A stretch of DNA of 64,000 bases from the NCBI GenBank assembly GCA_025054955.1, contig JANWZE010000062.1, positions 40,673 through 104,672 of the forward strand, written 5' to 3'. The notes below the pieces were generated by a model that was given only the letters and a program-made list of their open reading frames with translations, searched no databases and was not told the origin of the DNA. The stretch is from Blastocatellia bacterium. GTDB taxonomy: Bacteria > Acidobacteriota > Blastocatellia > HR10 > J050. The position numbers were made by a program, and so were the translations under genes. Within the stretch, counting starts at the first letter, position 1. The number at the start of each line of letters is the position of its first letter. Shown in pieces: positions 8,388 through 16,917 of the stretch.

Positions 8388-9710
8388 CTATTCTAGGGTT
8401 GATTCACCCAGCGCCACTGATTGTGTTGCCGTCCGTTGTTTCGCCTGAGATTCAGGTATAACCAAGAAATAGAAAATGGCGAATGCCACGACTGCCATGG
8501 CAGCCGCGACCAGAAAGGGCAATGCCCAGTTACCGGTGGCTCTGTAAATATACCCGGCTGTTGATGGACCGAACATGCCACCGAAATTTCCTGCGCATGT
8601 CATCACTCCGGAAATCGCCCCAACCAGCTTGGGATCGAGCTCCAGCGGAACACCCCAGTAGCCACCGGTGGCGAGATTAATAATGCATAGGTAGGCAGCA
8701 AAACAGGCGACCGACACGCTGCCTGATGGCACCAGCACAGCAGCAACCAAAAACGGCACGCCCAGGATGATACACATTGCCGGTCCTTTGATGCGGGCAA
8801 TGTGTGGCTGAAAACCTCGCCGCAACAGTTGATCTGATAGCACGCCACCACTCACCAAACCGATAAAGCTGGCCGCCGTCGGAATCATGCCGATCCAACT
8901 CATTTGCTGTAATGTGAACCCACGGCCTTTGACCAGATATGTCGGCAGCCACAACATGATCATCCACACACCAAACACGAGACACATGTACGATAACGAC
9001 AGCATGAGCACGGGGCGCGACCTGAGGATGCCCCATGGAGAAACCATTTCGGTTGTACGACGTGGGATGACATGCTCCTGAATCATTTTCAACTCAGCCT
9101 GACTGATGCGCGGGTGCTCGGTCGGATGATTGGTGGCCATCAGTAACCAAGCAACCATCCATACCACACCGATGGCTGCATTAACGTAAAACACCATCGG
9201 CCAGGAAAACGCCTGCACCATCCAGATGGTGAACGGATAGGCAATAGCTTGCCCCAAATATGAACCGGAGAGACTGATTGTTTGTGCCCGGCTGTACTCG
9301 TGCCGAGGAATCCAACGAGCATTGAACGAAGCATAGGCCGGGAAGCTCACTGACTCGAATGCGCCAACCAAAAAACGAATGACTAACATCAACCCAAAGG
9401 CCATCGCGCCAAGCGGAGTGAGCGCAGTAAACAGCGAAAAAAACAGGCAGGACAATGCAATTACTTTCTTGGCATTCCAACGGTCAGCGATCAAACCGCC
9501 AGGAAACTGAAACAGCGTGTAGCCGGCGAGAAAAGCTGAGAAAATCAGACCAAACTTCGCCTCATCCCAACCGAGCGCCGGCATCATGACCGGTGCAGCA
9601 ACGGAGATGTTCACCCGATCAGCAAAGTTAATCATTGCACCGATGGTGAGCAATCCAACCAATCGGTACCGCACAGGCCATTTCGGTTTGTGGGGATTTG
9701 GTTCGGTCAT
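8388..9710 (-). CDS. MFS transporter, ACS (anion:cation symporter) family
   Basis: About 440 residues and 12 membrane segments. Motifs are those of the ACS branch that carries hexuronates, glucarate, phthalate or hydroxyphenylacetate: INFADRVNIS in TM1, then FSAFLAGYTLFQFPGGLIADR. The family takes up organic acids with protons, which suits delivery of an acid released by the nearby exported hydrolases. I use ATG 9710; TTG 9722 is also in frame, and neither has a clear ribosome site. It stands between the paralogous amidohydrolase (9765) and the double alpha/beta-hydrolase (6885), so it is probably their importer. Confidence 0.87.
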   Translation of the reverse strand: MTEPNPHKPKWPVRYRLVGLLTIGAMINFADRVNISVAAPVMMPALGWDEAKFGLIFSAFLAGYTLFQFPGGLIADRWNAKKVIALSCLFFSLFTALTPLGAMAFGLMLVIRFLVGAFESVSFPAYASFNARWIPRHEYSRAQTISLSGSYLGQAIAYPFTIWMVQAFSWPMVFYVNAAIGVVWMVAWLLMATNHPTEHPRISQAELKMIQEHVIPRRTTEMVSPWGILRSRPVLMLSLSYMCLVFGVWMIMLWLPTYLVKGRGFTLQQMSWIGMIPTAASFIGLVSGGVLSDQLLRRGFQPHIARIKGPAMCIILGVPFLVAAVLVPSGSVSVACFAAYLCIINLATGGYWGVPLELDPKLVGAISGVMTCAGNFGGMFGPSTAGYIYRATGNWALPFLVAAAMAVVAFAIFYFLVIPESQAKQRTATQSVALGESTLE

Positions 9711-9764
9711 ACAATAGGTCAATAAATCAGTGGAGCTGCGACCTTTCCTCCCGCCTCTTGCTTG

Positions 9765-11225
9765 CTACATCTTACCTCTGGCTTCCCTCTTCAATTGCTG
9801 TTCAAGCCACACAGGCCGCTCTAGTTGGGGCCTGGGAATCGGCATGGCGTAATCCGGGTTATAGCTCGTATCAACCTCCTTCCCATTTTTGATCACCAAT
9901 TCAACCTGCTGAATATTTTTAATATCGTCCAGCGGATTGCTTTTCACGATAATCAGGTCGGCGAACTTGCCGGCCGCAATGGTCCCCAATTCCTTCTCTT
10001 TTCGCAAAAACTCCGCATTACCTTGCGTCGTCATTCGGATGACCTCTCCCGGCGATAGTCCCAACTCAACCATCATTTCCATCTCTCGATGCAAACTCCG
10101 CCCCGGCACCATGACACTGGTTGAACTGCCCACGAGTAGCTTCCCACCAGCGTCATGGAATTGTTTCAAGAACCGGCTCATATTCCGATAGGCGCGGCGG
10201 AACCGGTCTCGTTCCTCCGGGCTTTTGGGCTCAAACAGCACGGAGGTTCGCCATAACTTTCTCACTTCGTCCGGCACGTAGCGCAGGTTTTCATTTCTGG
10301 CGAACATTGCATCTTCCTGCGCATACGCTTGGCGGTGGTCGGAAGCTATTCGGAAGTACGTCACCAGCGTCGGCTGAATGGCTACTTTTTTTTCAACCAG
10401 CAATCTGATCAGCCGGGCGAAATTCTCCGGTTTCATTTCAGCCATCTCATTGAGGTCGTCATAATAGCCGGTGAGCTCGTTCTCTGGTTCTCGGTCCTGA
10501 ATAAACTCGGCGTTTGGCCCGGTCGAACGCGCCACGCCGGTGGAGTGTTCAAGCGCATCAATGCCGGCCAACGCCGCCTGTATGGCTCCCAGACGACGTA
10601 TGTGACCTGTAACGCGCAAGCCGAGTTTGTGAGCTTCATCAGCGACGACGCGCAATAACTCCAGGGTAATCTGCTGATGAACTTTGATTGCAATGGCGCC
10701 GTTTTCTTTCAGCAGGCGAACTGCACGGCGGGCCATCTGCGGACTCTCCAAACCAATATGATGATCTCTCAGGGCTGGAGGCGCTGTCAGACTATTGCCG
10801 GTATAGAACAGCCGCGGCCCTCTGACCAAACCCTCATCCAAAGCGGCACTCAACGCTTTCAACCATTCCACCGGATTGCCAGTGTCTTTGACTGTGGTCA
10901 CGCCGTGCGCCAACGTTAATTCACCGTGCCATGCATCATAATGCACGTGCCCATCAATGAGTCCAGGCAGAATGAATTTGCCATCCGCCCGAATGACGCG
11001 GGCGGCCTTCGGATATGCGATGCTCCCCTTTCTGCCCACTGCCGCAATTTTGTTTCTGTGTACTACCACGACGGCGTTCTCCATGACGGGGCCGCCCGTG
11101 CCATCAATCAACGTGCCGCCTTCGATAACGATGGGATGCGGCCGATCTCCGCCAGTCTCTACCTGCTGAAAACTAAGAATTAGCGTGAGACTGACAAATG
11201 AGACTATGCCCTGTGAGGTTCTCAT
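9765..11225 (-). CDS. Exported amidohydrolase_1 paralogue with the catalytic Asp replaced
   Basis: 486 residues, with a hydrophobic N-terminal export signal (about 6-20). It aligns along its length with the amidohydrolase at 4932-6407. It keeps GHVH (H93, H95), K181, H208 (TGHIR) and H227 (LEHSTG). In the barrel-strand-8 motif it reads LVGSSTS where its paralogue has LAGSDN, so the usually invariant Asp is Ser368. This may make it inactive, change the metal count, or mark a new specificity. ATG 11225 follows a GAGGAA site. Spacing to the upstream Dabb gene is 6 nt, so the two are co-transcribed. Confidence 0.88.
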   Translation of the reverse strand: MRTSQGIVSFVSLTLILSFQQVETGGDRPHPIVIEGGTLIDGTGGPVMENAVVVVHRNKIAAVGRKGSIAYPKAARVIRADGKFILPGLIDGHVHYDAWHGELTLAHGVTTVKDTGNPVEWLKALSAALDEGLVRGPRLFYTGNSLTAPPALRDHHIGLESPQMARRAVRLLKENGAIAIKVHQQITLELLRVVADEAHKLGLRVTGHIRRLGAIQAALAGIDALEHSTGVARSTGPNAEFIQDREPENELTGYYDDLNEMAEMKPENFARLIRLLVEKKVAIQPTLVTYFRIASDHRQAYAQEDAMFARNENLRYVPDEVRKLWRTSVLFEPKSPEERDRFRRAYRNMSRFLKQFHDAGGKLLVGSSTSVMVPGRSLHREMEMMVELGLSPGEVIRMTTQGNAEFLRKEKELGTIAAGKFADLIIVKSNPLDDIKNIQQVELVIKNGKEVDTSYNPDYAMPIPRPQLERPVWLEQQLKREARGKM

Positions 11226-11231
11226 CCAATT

Positions 11232-11627
11232 TTATTCCTCGCACAAATCGGTGATCTGCGATTGCGCGATGAGGTGAACGTACTTGTTATGTGTACCGCG
11301 ATGGCCTTCATCCTGACGATATCGCTTCAAAGCCGCTTCATCGTCGAAATCCATCGAGATGCCATATTGAAAGGCGGCGTTCTGATTGATCTGCGGGCCA
11401 GCTACCACATGGCGGACGCCTTCGATCTGCGTAATGTTGGCTTTGACCTCGCGAATAATTTGTTGAATCTGAGCCGGCGATGTATTGGGTTTGAAATTAA
11501 GCAAAATCGTACGGCGTATCTTTTTACTGCCGGCTGAGGTTGTTGCCGTCGTCGCCCAACTTCCGAGCAACGCGCCAATCAACACGGCTACAACGACGAA
11601 TGCAAGAGACAGTTTTTGTTGCGTCAT
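11232..11627 (-). CDS. Membrane-anchored Dabb (stress-responsive A/B barrel) protein
   Basis: 131 residues from ATG 11627, which is set by a good GAGGAG site 4-5 nt upstream. A signal anchor (LAFVVVAVLIGALLGSWA) is followed by a Dabb domain of about 95 residues: IRRTILLNFKPNTSPAQIQQ, GVRHVVAGPQ, YGISMDFDDEAALKRY and a final HxxYVHLI. Dabb proteins are dimeric ferredoxin-like barrels, and several act on polyketide or aromatic substrates; here the location appears periplasmic. It lies between the NTF2-like protein and the paralogous amidohydrolase, 6-20 nt from each. Confidence 0.85.
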   Translation of the reverse strand: MTQQKLSLAFVVVAVLIGALLGSWATTATTSAGSKKIRRTILLNFKPNTSPAQIQQIIREVKANITQIEGVRHVVAGPQINQNAAFQYGISMDFDDEAALKRYRQDEGHRGTHNKYVHLIAQSQITDLCEE

Positions 11628-11647
11628 GGATCTCCTCAGATATTGAA

Positions 11648-12124
11648 CTAACTGGGCTTGGTCACCCGCGAACTGTGAAAGTGAATGAGCGTCCACCGGC
11701 CATTCTTCCTGACGAACACATCAGTTTGCTTGCCTTCATACGCGTACAGCTTGCCGCCTTCGGCTTCCCCAGTTTCGATGAAGTGATACGTCACTACCGC
11801 CGCATCGCCAACGATCTGCACGCGCGGTTGAACCTTGTACAGACCCGTGGCAGTCGAGTATTTGTAGAACGTCTTCAATCCATCTTCAACCGTTTTGCGG
11901 TCGTCGAGGCGATATGGATTGGAAGCGTGGAATGCGCTCAATTCTTCATCAACGCTCCGAAAAAAGGCCGCCATGTCCTTGTTTAGGTAGGCAGAGGTCA
12001 TGCGACTCTCAATGTCCAAAAGCTCTTTCTCGGGGCGGTTTTGACTCACCGTGCCCACTTGTTCGACGGCCAGCCCTAGCACAAACAGCAACATTGAAAC
12101 GAGCGAACGTGTGATTTTTTTCAT
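11648..12124 (-). CDS. Secreted SnoaL/DUF4440 (NTF2-like) protein
   Basis: 158 residues from ATG 12124, which follows an AAGGAGA site. The signal peptide is MKKITRSLVSMLLFVLGLAV. The domain ELLDIESRMTSAYLNKDMAAFF to VRKNGRWTLIHFHSS is a clear SnoaL-like cone fold of the DUF4440 type. Possible functions are an isomerase/hydratase-like enzyme or a small-molecule binder. It is the second of two such proteins in this island (the other is at the left edge) and is packed between the Tat amidohydrolase and the Dabb protein. Confidence 0.85.
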   Translation of the reverse strand: MKKITRSLVSMLLFVLGLAVEQVGTVSQNRPEKELLDIESRMTSAYLNKDMAAFFRSVDEELSAFHASNPYRLDDRKTVEDGLKTFYKYSTATGLYKVQPRVQIVGDAAVVTYHFIETGEAEGGKLYAYEGKQTDVFVRKNGRWTLIHFHSSRVTKPS

Positions 12125-12146
12125 CAGATTCTCCTTGCTCACATTG

Positions 12147-13622
12147 TTATGCAGGCCATCCATCGCGCTGATGAAGGTGACTGAGGAACTCACGCCGTGT
12201 CCGCGGGCCATGGGTACTGAAACTCGGTTGAGGGTTTTCCATGTAGGCTATTTTGGTCTTCTCTACCTGGTCACGGCGAATTCTCTTCAGTATCTTTTTC
12301 GGATCAATGCCGTAAGGAACGGTCGCATTCAGACCGAAGACCTTAGCTTTGATTTCCTTGGTCAGTGCCGGGTAGCCGTATCGTTCTTGAAACTCCTGCG
12401 AAATCTGGAACGCCCGGAACGCCTGAATCTGATCCTGCGGCGAGCCGAACCAGATCGAATCCGTTCCCCATAAGACTCTGTCCTCACCGACAAACCTGAG
12501 CAGCTTGCCGATGACGTGAGCGGCCGCCGCCGGATTCTTCATCACCTGACGCCAGGTGCTTCCAAGTTCGGCATAAACATTGGCATTGGGGGGAATTCCG
12601 TGATCGTGGAGCGATTTGATGAGTGCGTCAATGCCTTTGGCCGTGTTGGGGTCATACGGACCTTCTGGTACTGACGGCTCAAACCCTGAATGGTAGACAA
12701 TAAAAGTGACGTCCGGGAACATTTTGGCAACTGCGCCGATGTCGCGAGGGCTAGCGTAATCAAATGTGAAGCCAGGCAAAGAGAGCCCCTTATGAGCGCA
12801 AATGATCTTGACGCCAAGTTCACGGGCCTTCTCAATGAAGGGTATACCGATGGTCGGATCGTCCAGCCACCATCCTGTTTTCTTATCGGGACCCCACGGC
12901 GTATAGACTTTCCACGCCTTGATCTTCCATTGTTCGACCAGTCGTTGCATGGCCTCCAGTTGCGCCTTCTTCGGCTCGAGATTGGGCAGCGCCAGACCGT
13001 GAATCTGCAAGCGCGGTGAGCCATCTAACTTTTCGACGACAGCACGGGTGGCATCAGCTTCTTCAGTTGTCAGCGGCACATCAGCGAACACGGGCGGCAC
13101 AGCACTTAAGACAGCCATCGCCGTATCACTATCGAGGAAAAGTTCCTTGATATAATGATCACGGGTCAGACAGTTGGCTGGGTCCGATTCGCCACATTTG
13201 GTTTGTCCAAAATAACTCATAAAATCAACAAACTCCTGATTCCGCTTGAGCCATTCACCACTAGGCCTGATGTGGTGTGTCTGGACATCAAAGATGAACT
13301 CATCCCCGGCCACCACAGTCGCCGCTGCTTCCGGGTCAAGCGCCATGTCCGGACTGACATCGAAGAATCCGCCGGTATTGCCCCGATGCGCAAATACCTG
13401 GTTCATGCAGAGCATCGTGGTCGCCACGCCGCATGCACTCATCAAAAACCGTCGTCGCGACCAGCCAAGCCGCCGCGCATTGGTTTCGGCTTGCTCCATT
13501 GCCAAGGACTTCACCAACTGGACGTCAGGGTGAAGGGGCACAGGATGGTACTCACCATTGGAAGTGGCGTCGAGTTTAAGAGGCAACCTCGGTTCTGGTT
13601 CAAACCGCGATTTTCGGGGCAT
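12147..13622 (-). CDS. Tat-exported amidohydrolase_2 family protein
   Basis: About 491 residues from ATG 13622, with a GAGGAA site that overlaps the stop of the TonB gene. A twin-arginine signal WSRRRFLMSACG sits at about residues 54-65, after an unusually long hydrophilic n-region. The mature TIM barrel has FDVQTHHIRP at strand 1 (paired His), KIICAHKG in the middle, VYAELGSTW, and LWGTDSIWFG with the closing Asp. Tat export suggests that folding and metal loading occur in the cytoplasm. The product is different from the cytosolic enzyme at 3818, though the fold is the same. It follows directly after the receptor gene, so receptor and enzyme may work on the same substrate. Confidence 0.86.
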   Translation of the reverse strand: MPRKSRFEPEPRLPLKLDATSNGEYHPVPLHPDVQLVKSLAMEQAETNARRLGWSRRRFLMSACGVATTMLCMNQVFAHRGNTGGFFDVSPDMALDPEAAATVVAGDEFIFDVQTHHIRPSGEWLKRNQEFVDFMSYFGQTKCGESDPANCLTRDHYIKELFLDSDTAMAVLSAVPPVFADVPLTTEEADATRAVVEKLDGSPRLQIHGLALPNLEPKKAQLEAMQRLVEQWKIKAWKVYTPWGPDKKTGWWLDDPTIGIPFIEKARELGVKIICAHKGLSLPGFTFDYASPRDIGAVAKMFPDVTFIVYHSGFEPSVPEGPYDPNTAKGIDALIKSLHDHGIPPNANVYAELGSTWRQVMKNPAAAAHVIGKLLRFVGEDRVLWGTDSIWFGSPQDQIQAFRAFQISQEFQERYGYPALTKEIKAKVFGLNATVPYGIDPKKILKRIRRDQVEKTKIAYMENPQPSFSTHGPRTRREFLSHLHQRDGWPA

Positions 13623-13629
13623 AGGTTCC

Positions 13630-16600
13630 TCACCAGATGAACTTGAAGCCAAATTGAAGCTGACGCGAACTGGTTGTCGTGCGTGTCAGTTGTCCAAAGC
13701 TCGCGGGGACGATACCGTTGCCATTGGCATCCACGCCGCTGAAAACAAGGCGACTGGCTGAATCCAGAGGTCCGAAATTCGTATGGTTGAACAGATTGAA
13801 GGCTTCAAACCGAAACTCTGTATTCAACCGCTCAGTAATCGGTGTCCGCTTGATCACCGAAAAGTCGAACACATGGAGGTCGGGGCCTTCAAAGATGTTC
13901 CGACCAGCGCTTCCATAAAAACCGGCAGGCTGAAGCTGGAAGATCGAGGGATCAATATACCGCGAGGGATTCCCAGTGACCGCGCTTGCTGGGTTGCGGC
14001 CCGGCGCCAGATTGGGGCGTTGAGACTGCACATTATCAATCCCACTTCGTGCCCGGTCGAACCCAATGGCCGGACCAAACGGAAACCCGGATCGCATATT
14101 GAGAATACCGCCAAGGGACCACCCTTTGGCCAATACGCCCGCGGCGCCCGACCGATTCTTGCCCAGCGGCACATCCCAAAGGAAATTGGCAACGAAGTTG
14201 TGTCGCACATCAAAATCGGACAACCCGCGATCGCCACGTGAATTAAATGGATCTTGCATATCGGCGCCAAGCTGCGCGTTGGTGAAGGTGGAATCAATCG
14301 AAGAGTTTGTGTCAATAGACTTGGAATAGGTGTAGGCAAAATGGAACTGCAAGCCAGAGGACAGTCGTCGCGTCGCCGTCAGTTGGAGCCCGTGATAATA
14401 GGCGTCTCCATTAAACCCGAGGAGCTGAATGGCACCGTAAGCCGGATTCAACCGTGCGGCCTGGATGTTCGAAATCTGCGGATAAAACCGTTGACCGTTG
14501 ACAAACTGGAAGTCACGCCGGATGTTGGTGCTGTTTCCCGTTTGTAGGTTCACACCGCGCGAACCAATGTAGCCAGCCGTGACGACGAAGTCTTGACCGA
14601 GTCCACGTTGTACGTTGAGGCTCCACTGGTAGACGGTGGATTGCTCGGCCTTGAACTGGGTCAACCACAACAAGCCAGGGACAGGAATCGGATTGTTCCC
14701 AAATACGGCAAAACAACTTGGAAAGCACGGAGCACCCGTTTGAAAATTGATCCCCGGTATCACCCGGAAACTGGAAAACGGCGGGACGCTGGAAATCTGG
14801 AAGCGATACCGCATAGGGAACAATTCCGAATAGAAAATCCCCGCGCCCGCACGGACCGACCAGTTGCCATTACCGGTCGGATCCCAGGCAAACCCGATGC
14901 GCGGCCCGAAGTTCCCCCGCGACGGGTTATCAATGTAGGGATCGCCCACCACGGGCGTGGCATCGGTGAAATTGCGGAAATTGGAGACCCGGCCATTGGC
15001 TTCCGTCGGCGTGCTGATCGTCTCATAGCGTAATCCCAGATTCAATGTCAGGTTGCGCCGCACCTTCCAGTCATCCTGGACATAGAGGGCAAACAGGGAT
15101 TGACGGATAGCCCGATAGAAATCCGTTCCCGGTGTTGGGATATAGAGAACCTGAGGGCGCGCCGTCAGAAACAGGTTGAGCCCGCCGCCATACACGTAAA
15201 CGCCATCCGGCACGAGCGCTGAGTTCGCATTGAGCTGGTAGCGGCGGAGCAACCCGCCGATCTTCAGATTATGCCCTCCGCGGGTGTATAGAAATTGATC
15301 GCTGACCTCATACGTGTTGAGGACAAAATTGCGCCCGGCCGTCAGGGCCGGTCGAAGCTCAGTGAACCCGGCCAGCGAGAATGCGCCCATCGGGTGGCCA
15401 GGCAGAAACCCCAGGTCCGGACTAACTGGCACGTTAAACGGGAAGTCGCTCACAAACGCCGACCGGTTGAAGCCAAATCGAGCGTTGTTGATCGCGCGCG
15501 ATGTGATCAACCAATTCCCTTCGAGGGTCATGTACTGATTCCGATTGGTGAGAACCTGATTCTGAATGACGGCGGCCACCTTGGTCAGTTCGGAATCGTC
15601 AAACGTGTAGCGACCGAACATACTGAGTTTCTCTGTCAACTGATGGTCCAGTCGAATCGTGAGGAAATCCTCGTTGGTGACTTCATTGAAGTCCTTGCGA
15701 AAGATCCCCGTGTCTCCAGAGATGGGTCCATTTGGCATCGGATACAGGGCCAGATACGGCAGCACGTTGGGATGCACCATCACCTGACCGGTGGTGAGAT
15801 TTCCCATACGGGCGGCTGGGCTCGGAACGTTGAAGATGGTCGACGTGCCTTCGCCCCGCCGCAATCCCTCAAAGCTGCCAAAGAAGAAGGTTCGATCTTT
15901 GACGATGGGTCCCCCCAGACTGCCTCCAAATTGATTCCGCTTGAACGGGAGTTTTTGGGCGTTGAAGAAATTGCGCGCATCCAGTGCGCTATTGCGATGG
16001 AAGATGAAGGCTGTGCCGTGAAGGTCGTTTCCGCCGCTTTTAGTCACAGCATTGATGATGGCCCCGCCGCCCTGGCCAAACTCGGCTGAGTAATTTGACG
16101 TGAGCACTTCAAACTCTCGGAGCGCATCCACGCCGAGGAACCCGCCGCTGAGGCCCCCCGGTGAGTAGCCAAACGCATCCACCGTTTCCGTGCCATCGAG
16201 ATAATAGGTATTGAAATCCAACCGGCCGCCATTGACCGACAGTCGCGTCGCGCCGGGCCCAACCTCATCCTGACCGAACGTGATGGTGCTCGTGCTGATG
16301 ACGCCGTTTTGCAGCGTCGCCAGTTGATACACGTCGCGACCATTCAACGGCAACTGCTCAATTTGCCGCTCATTAACCAGCCAGCGGACCGCTGAATTGG
16401 TTGTCTCCAGTAGCGGCGCGTCACCTTGCACCAGGACGGTCTCCTGAATCGAGCCAACCGCGAGCGAGAAATCAACCACGGCTTCGCGCCCCACTGTCAG
16501 CTCAATCCCACTGCGCACCTCCTGCTTGAATCCATCGCGCTCGGCTTTGATCTCATACAAGCCGGGCGACAGTTCCGCCAGACGATAGCGACCTGCTTCA

Positions 16601-16833
16601 TCCGTGTTCGTCTCCCGCGAAATGCCTGTTCCCTTGTTCGTGGCCGAAATCCTGACATTGACCACGACTGCGCCACCCTGATCAGTGACTGTCCCTGACA
16701 CCGTTGCCTTGGTGCTTTGAGCAAACGCGACAGTGGTCGATGACGCCATCGGCATTGAGATGACTACGACTATCACGGCCAGTCGCGCCCAAAACTTGAT
16801 CTTAACCCAAAACTTGATCTTAAGTTGACTCAT
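13630..16833 (-). CDS. TonB-dependent receptor, Oar-like, with carboxypeptidase-regulatory-like domain
   Basis: 1067 residues from ATG 16833, which follows GGGAGG by 8 nt. The order is: signal peptide (to about residue 40, ending FAQS), a carboxypeptidase-regulatory-like beta-sandwich (ATVSGTVTDQGGAVV, about 42-130), a plug domain (LNGRDVYQLATLQNG, about 165-290), then a long outer-membrane barrel that ends with an aromatic-rich strand (LQFGFKFIW). This is the giant receptor class typical of Acidobacteriota and believed to import oligomers or complex ligands. The signal peptide contains an exact 18-bp tandem duplication. The Tat amidohydrolase gene begins 7 nt later. A paralogue is at 24948-28163. 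Confidence 0.92.
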   Translation of the reverse strand: MSQLKIKFWVKIKFWARLAVIVVVISMPMASSTTVAFAQSTKATVSGTVTDQGGAVVVNVRISATNKGTGISRETNTDEAGRYRLAELSPGLYEIKAERDGFKQEVRSGIELTVGREAVVDFSLAVGSIQETVLVQGDAPLLETTNSAVRWLVNERQIEQLPLNGRDVYQLATLQNGVISTSTITFGQDEVGPGATRLSVNGGRLDFNTYYLDGTETVDAFGYSPGGLSGGFLGVDALREFEVLTSNYSAEFGQGGGAIINAVTKSGGNDLHGTAFIFHRNSALDARNFFNAQKLPFKRNQFGGSLGGPIVKDRTFFFGSFEGLRRGEGTSTIFNVPSPAARMGNLTTGQVMVHPNVLPYLALYPMPNGPISGDTGIFRKDFNEVTNEDFLTIRLDHQLTEKLSMFGRYTFDDSELTKVAAVIQNQVLTNRNQYMTLEGNWLITSRAINNARFGFNRSAFVSDFPFNVPVSPDLGFLPGHPMGAFSLAGFTELRPALTAGRNFVLNTYEVSDQFLYTRGGHNLKIGGLLRRYQLNANSALVPDGVYVYGGGLNLFLTARPQVLYIPTPGTDFYRAIRQSLFALYVQDDWKVRRNLTLNLGLRYETISTPTEANGRVSNFRNFTDATPVVGDPYIDNPSRGNFGPRIGFAWDPTGNGNWSVRAGAGIFYSELFPMRYRFQISSVPPFSSFRVIPGINFQTGAPCFPSCFAVFGNNPIPVPGLLWLTQFKAEQSTVYQWSLNVQRGLGQDFVVTAGYIGSRGVNLQTGNSTNIRRDFQFVNGQRFYPQISNIQAARLNPAYGAIQLLGFNGDAYYHGLQLTATRRLSSGLQFHFAYTYSKSIDTNSSIDSTFTNAQLGADMQDPFNSRGDRGLSDFDVRHNFVANFLWDVPLGKNRSGAAGVLAKGWSLGGILNMRSGFPFGPAIGFDRARSGIDNVQSQRPNLAPGRNPASAVTGNPSRYIDPSIFQLQPAGFYGSAGRNIFEGPDLHVFDFSVIKRTPITERLNTEFRFEAFNLFNHTNFGPLDSASRLVFSGVDANGNGIVPASFGQLTRTTTSSRQLQFGFKFIW
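16788..16823. repeat. Exact 18-bp tandem duplication inside the TonB signal peptide
   Basis: The unit CCCAAAACTTGATCTTAA occurs twice head to tail (16788-16805 and 16806-16823). On the coding strand it makes the peptide KIKFWV appear as KIKFWVKIKFWA, lengthening the signal peptide n-region by six residues in frame. Confidence 0.95.
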
Positions 16834-16917
16834 ACGTTTAGCCTCCCTGAGTGGTGCTTGCCTTCGTTGAAAAGGATTCATAATGCCAATTCTAGGCAAA
16901 TCCATCAATCACTCTGG

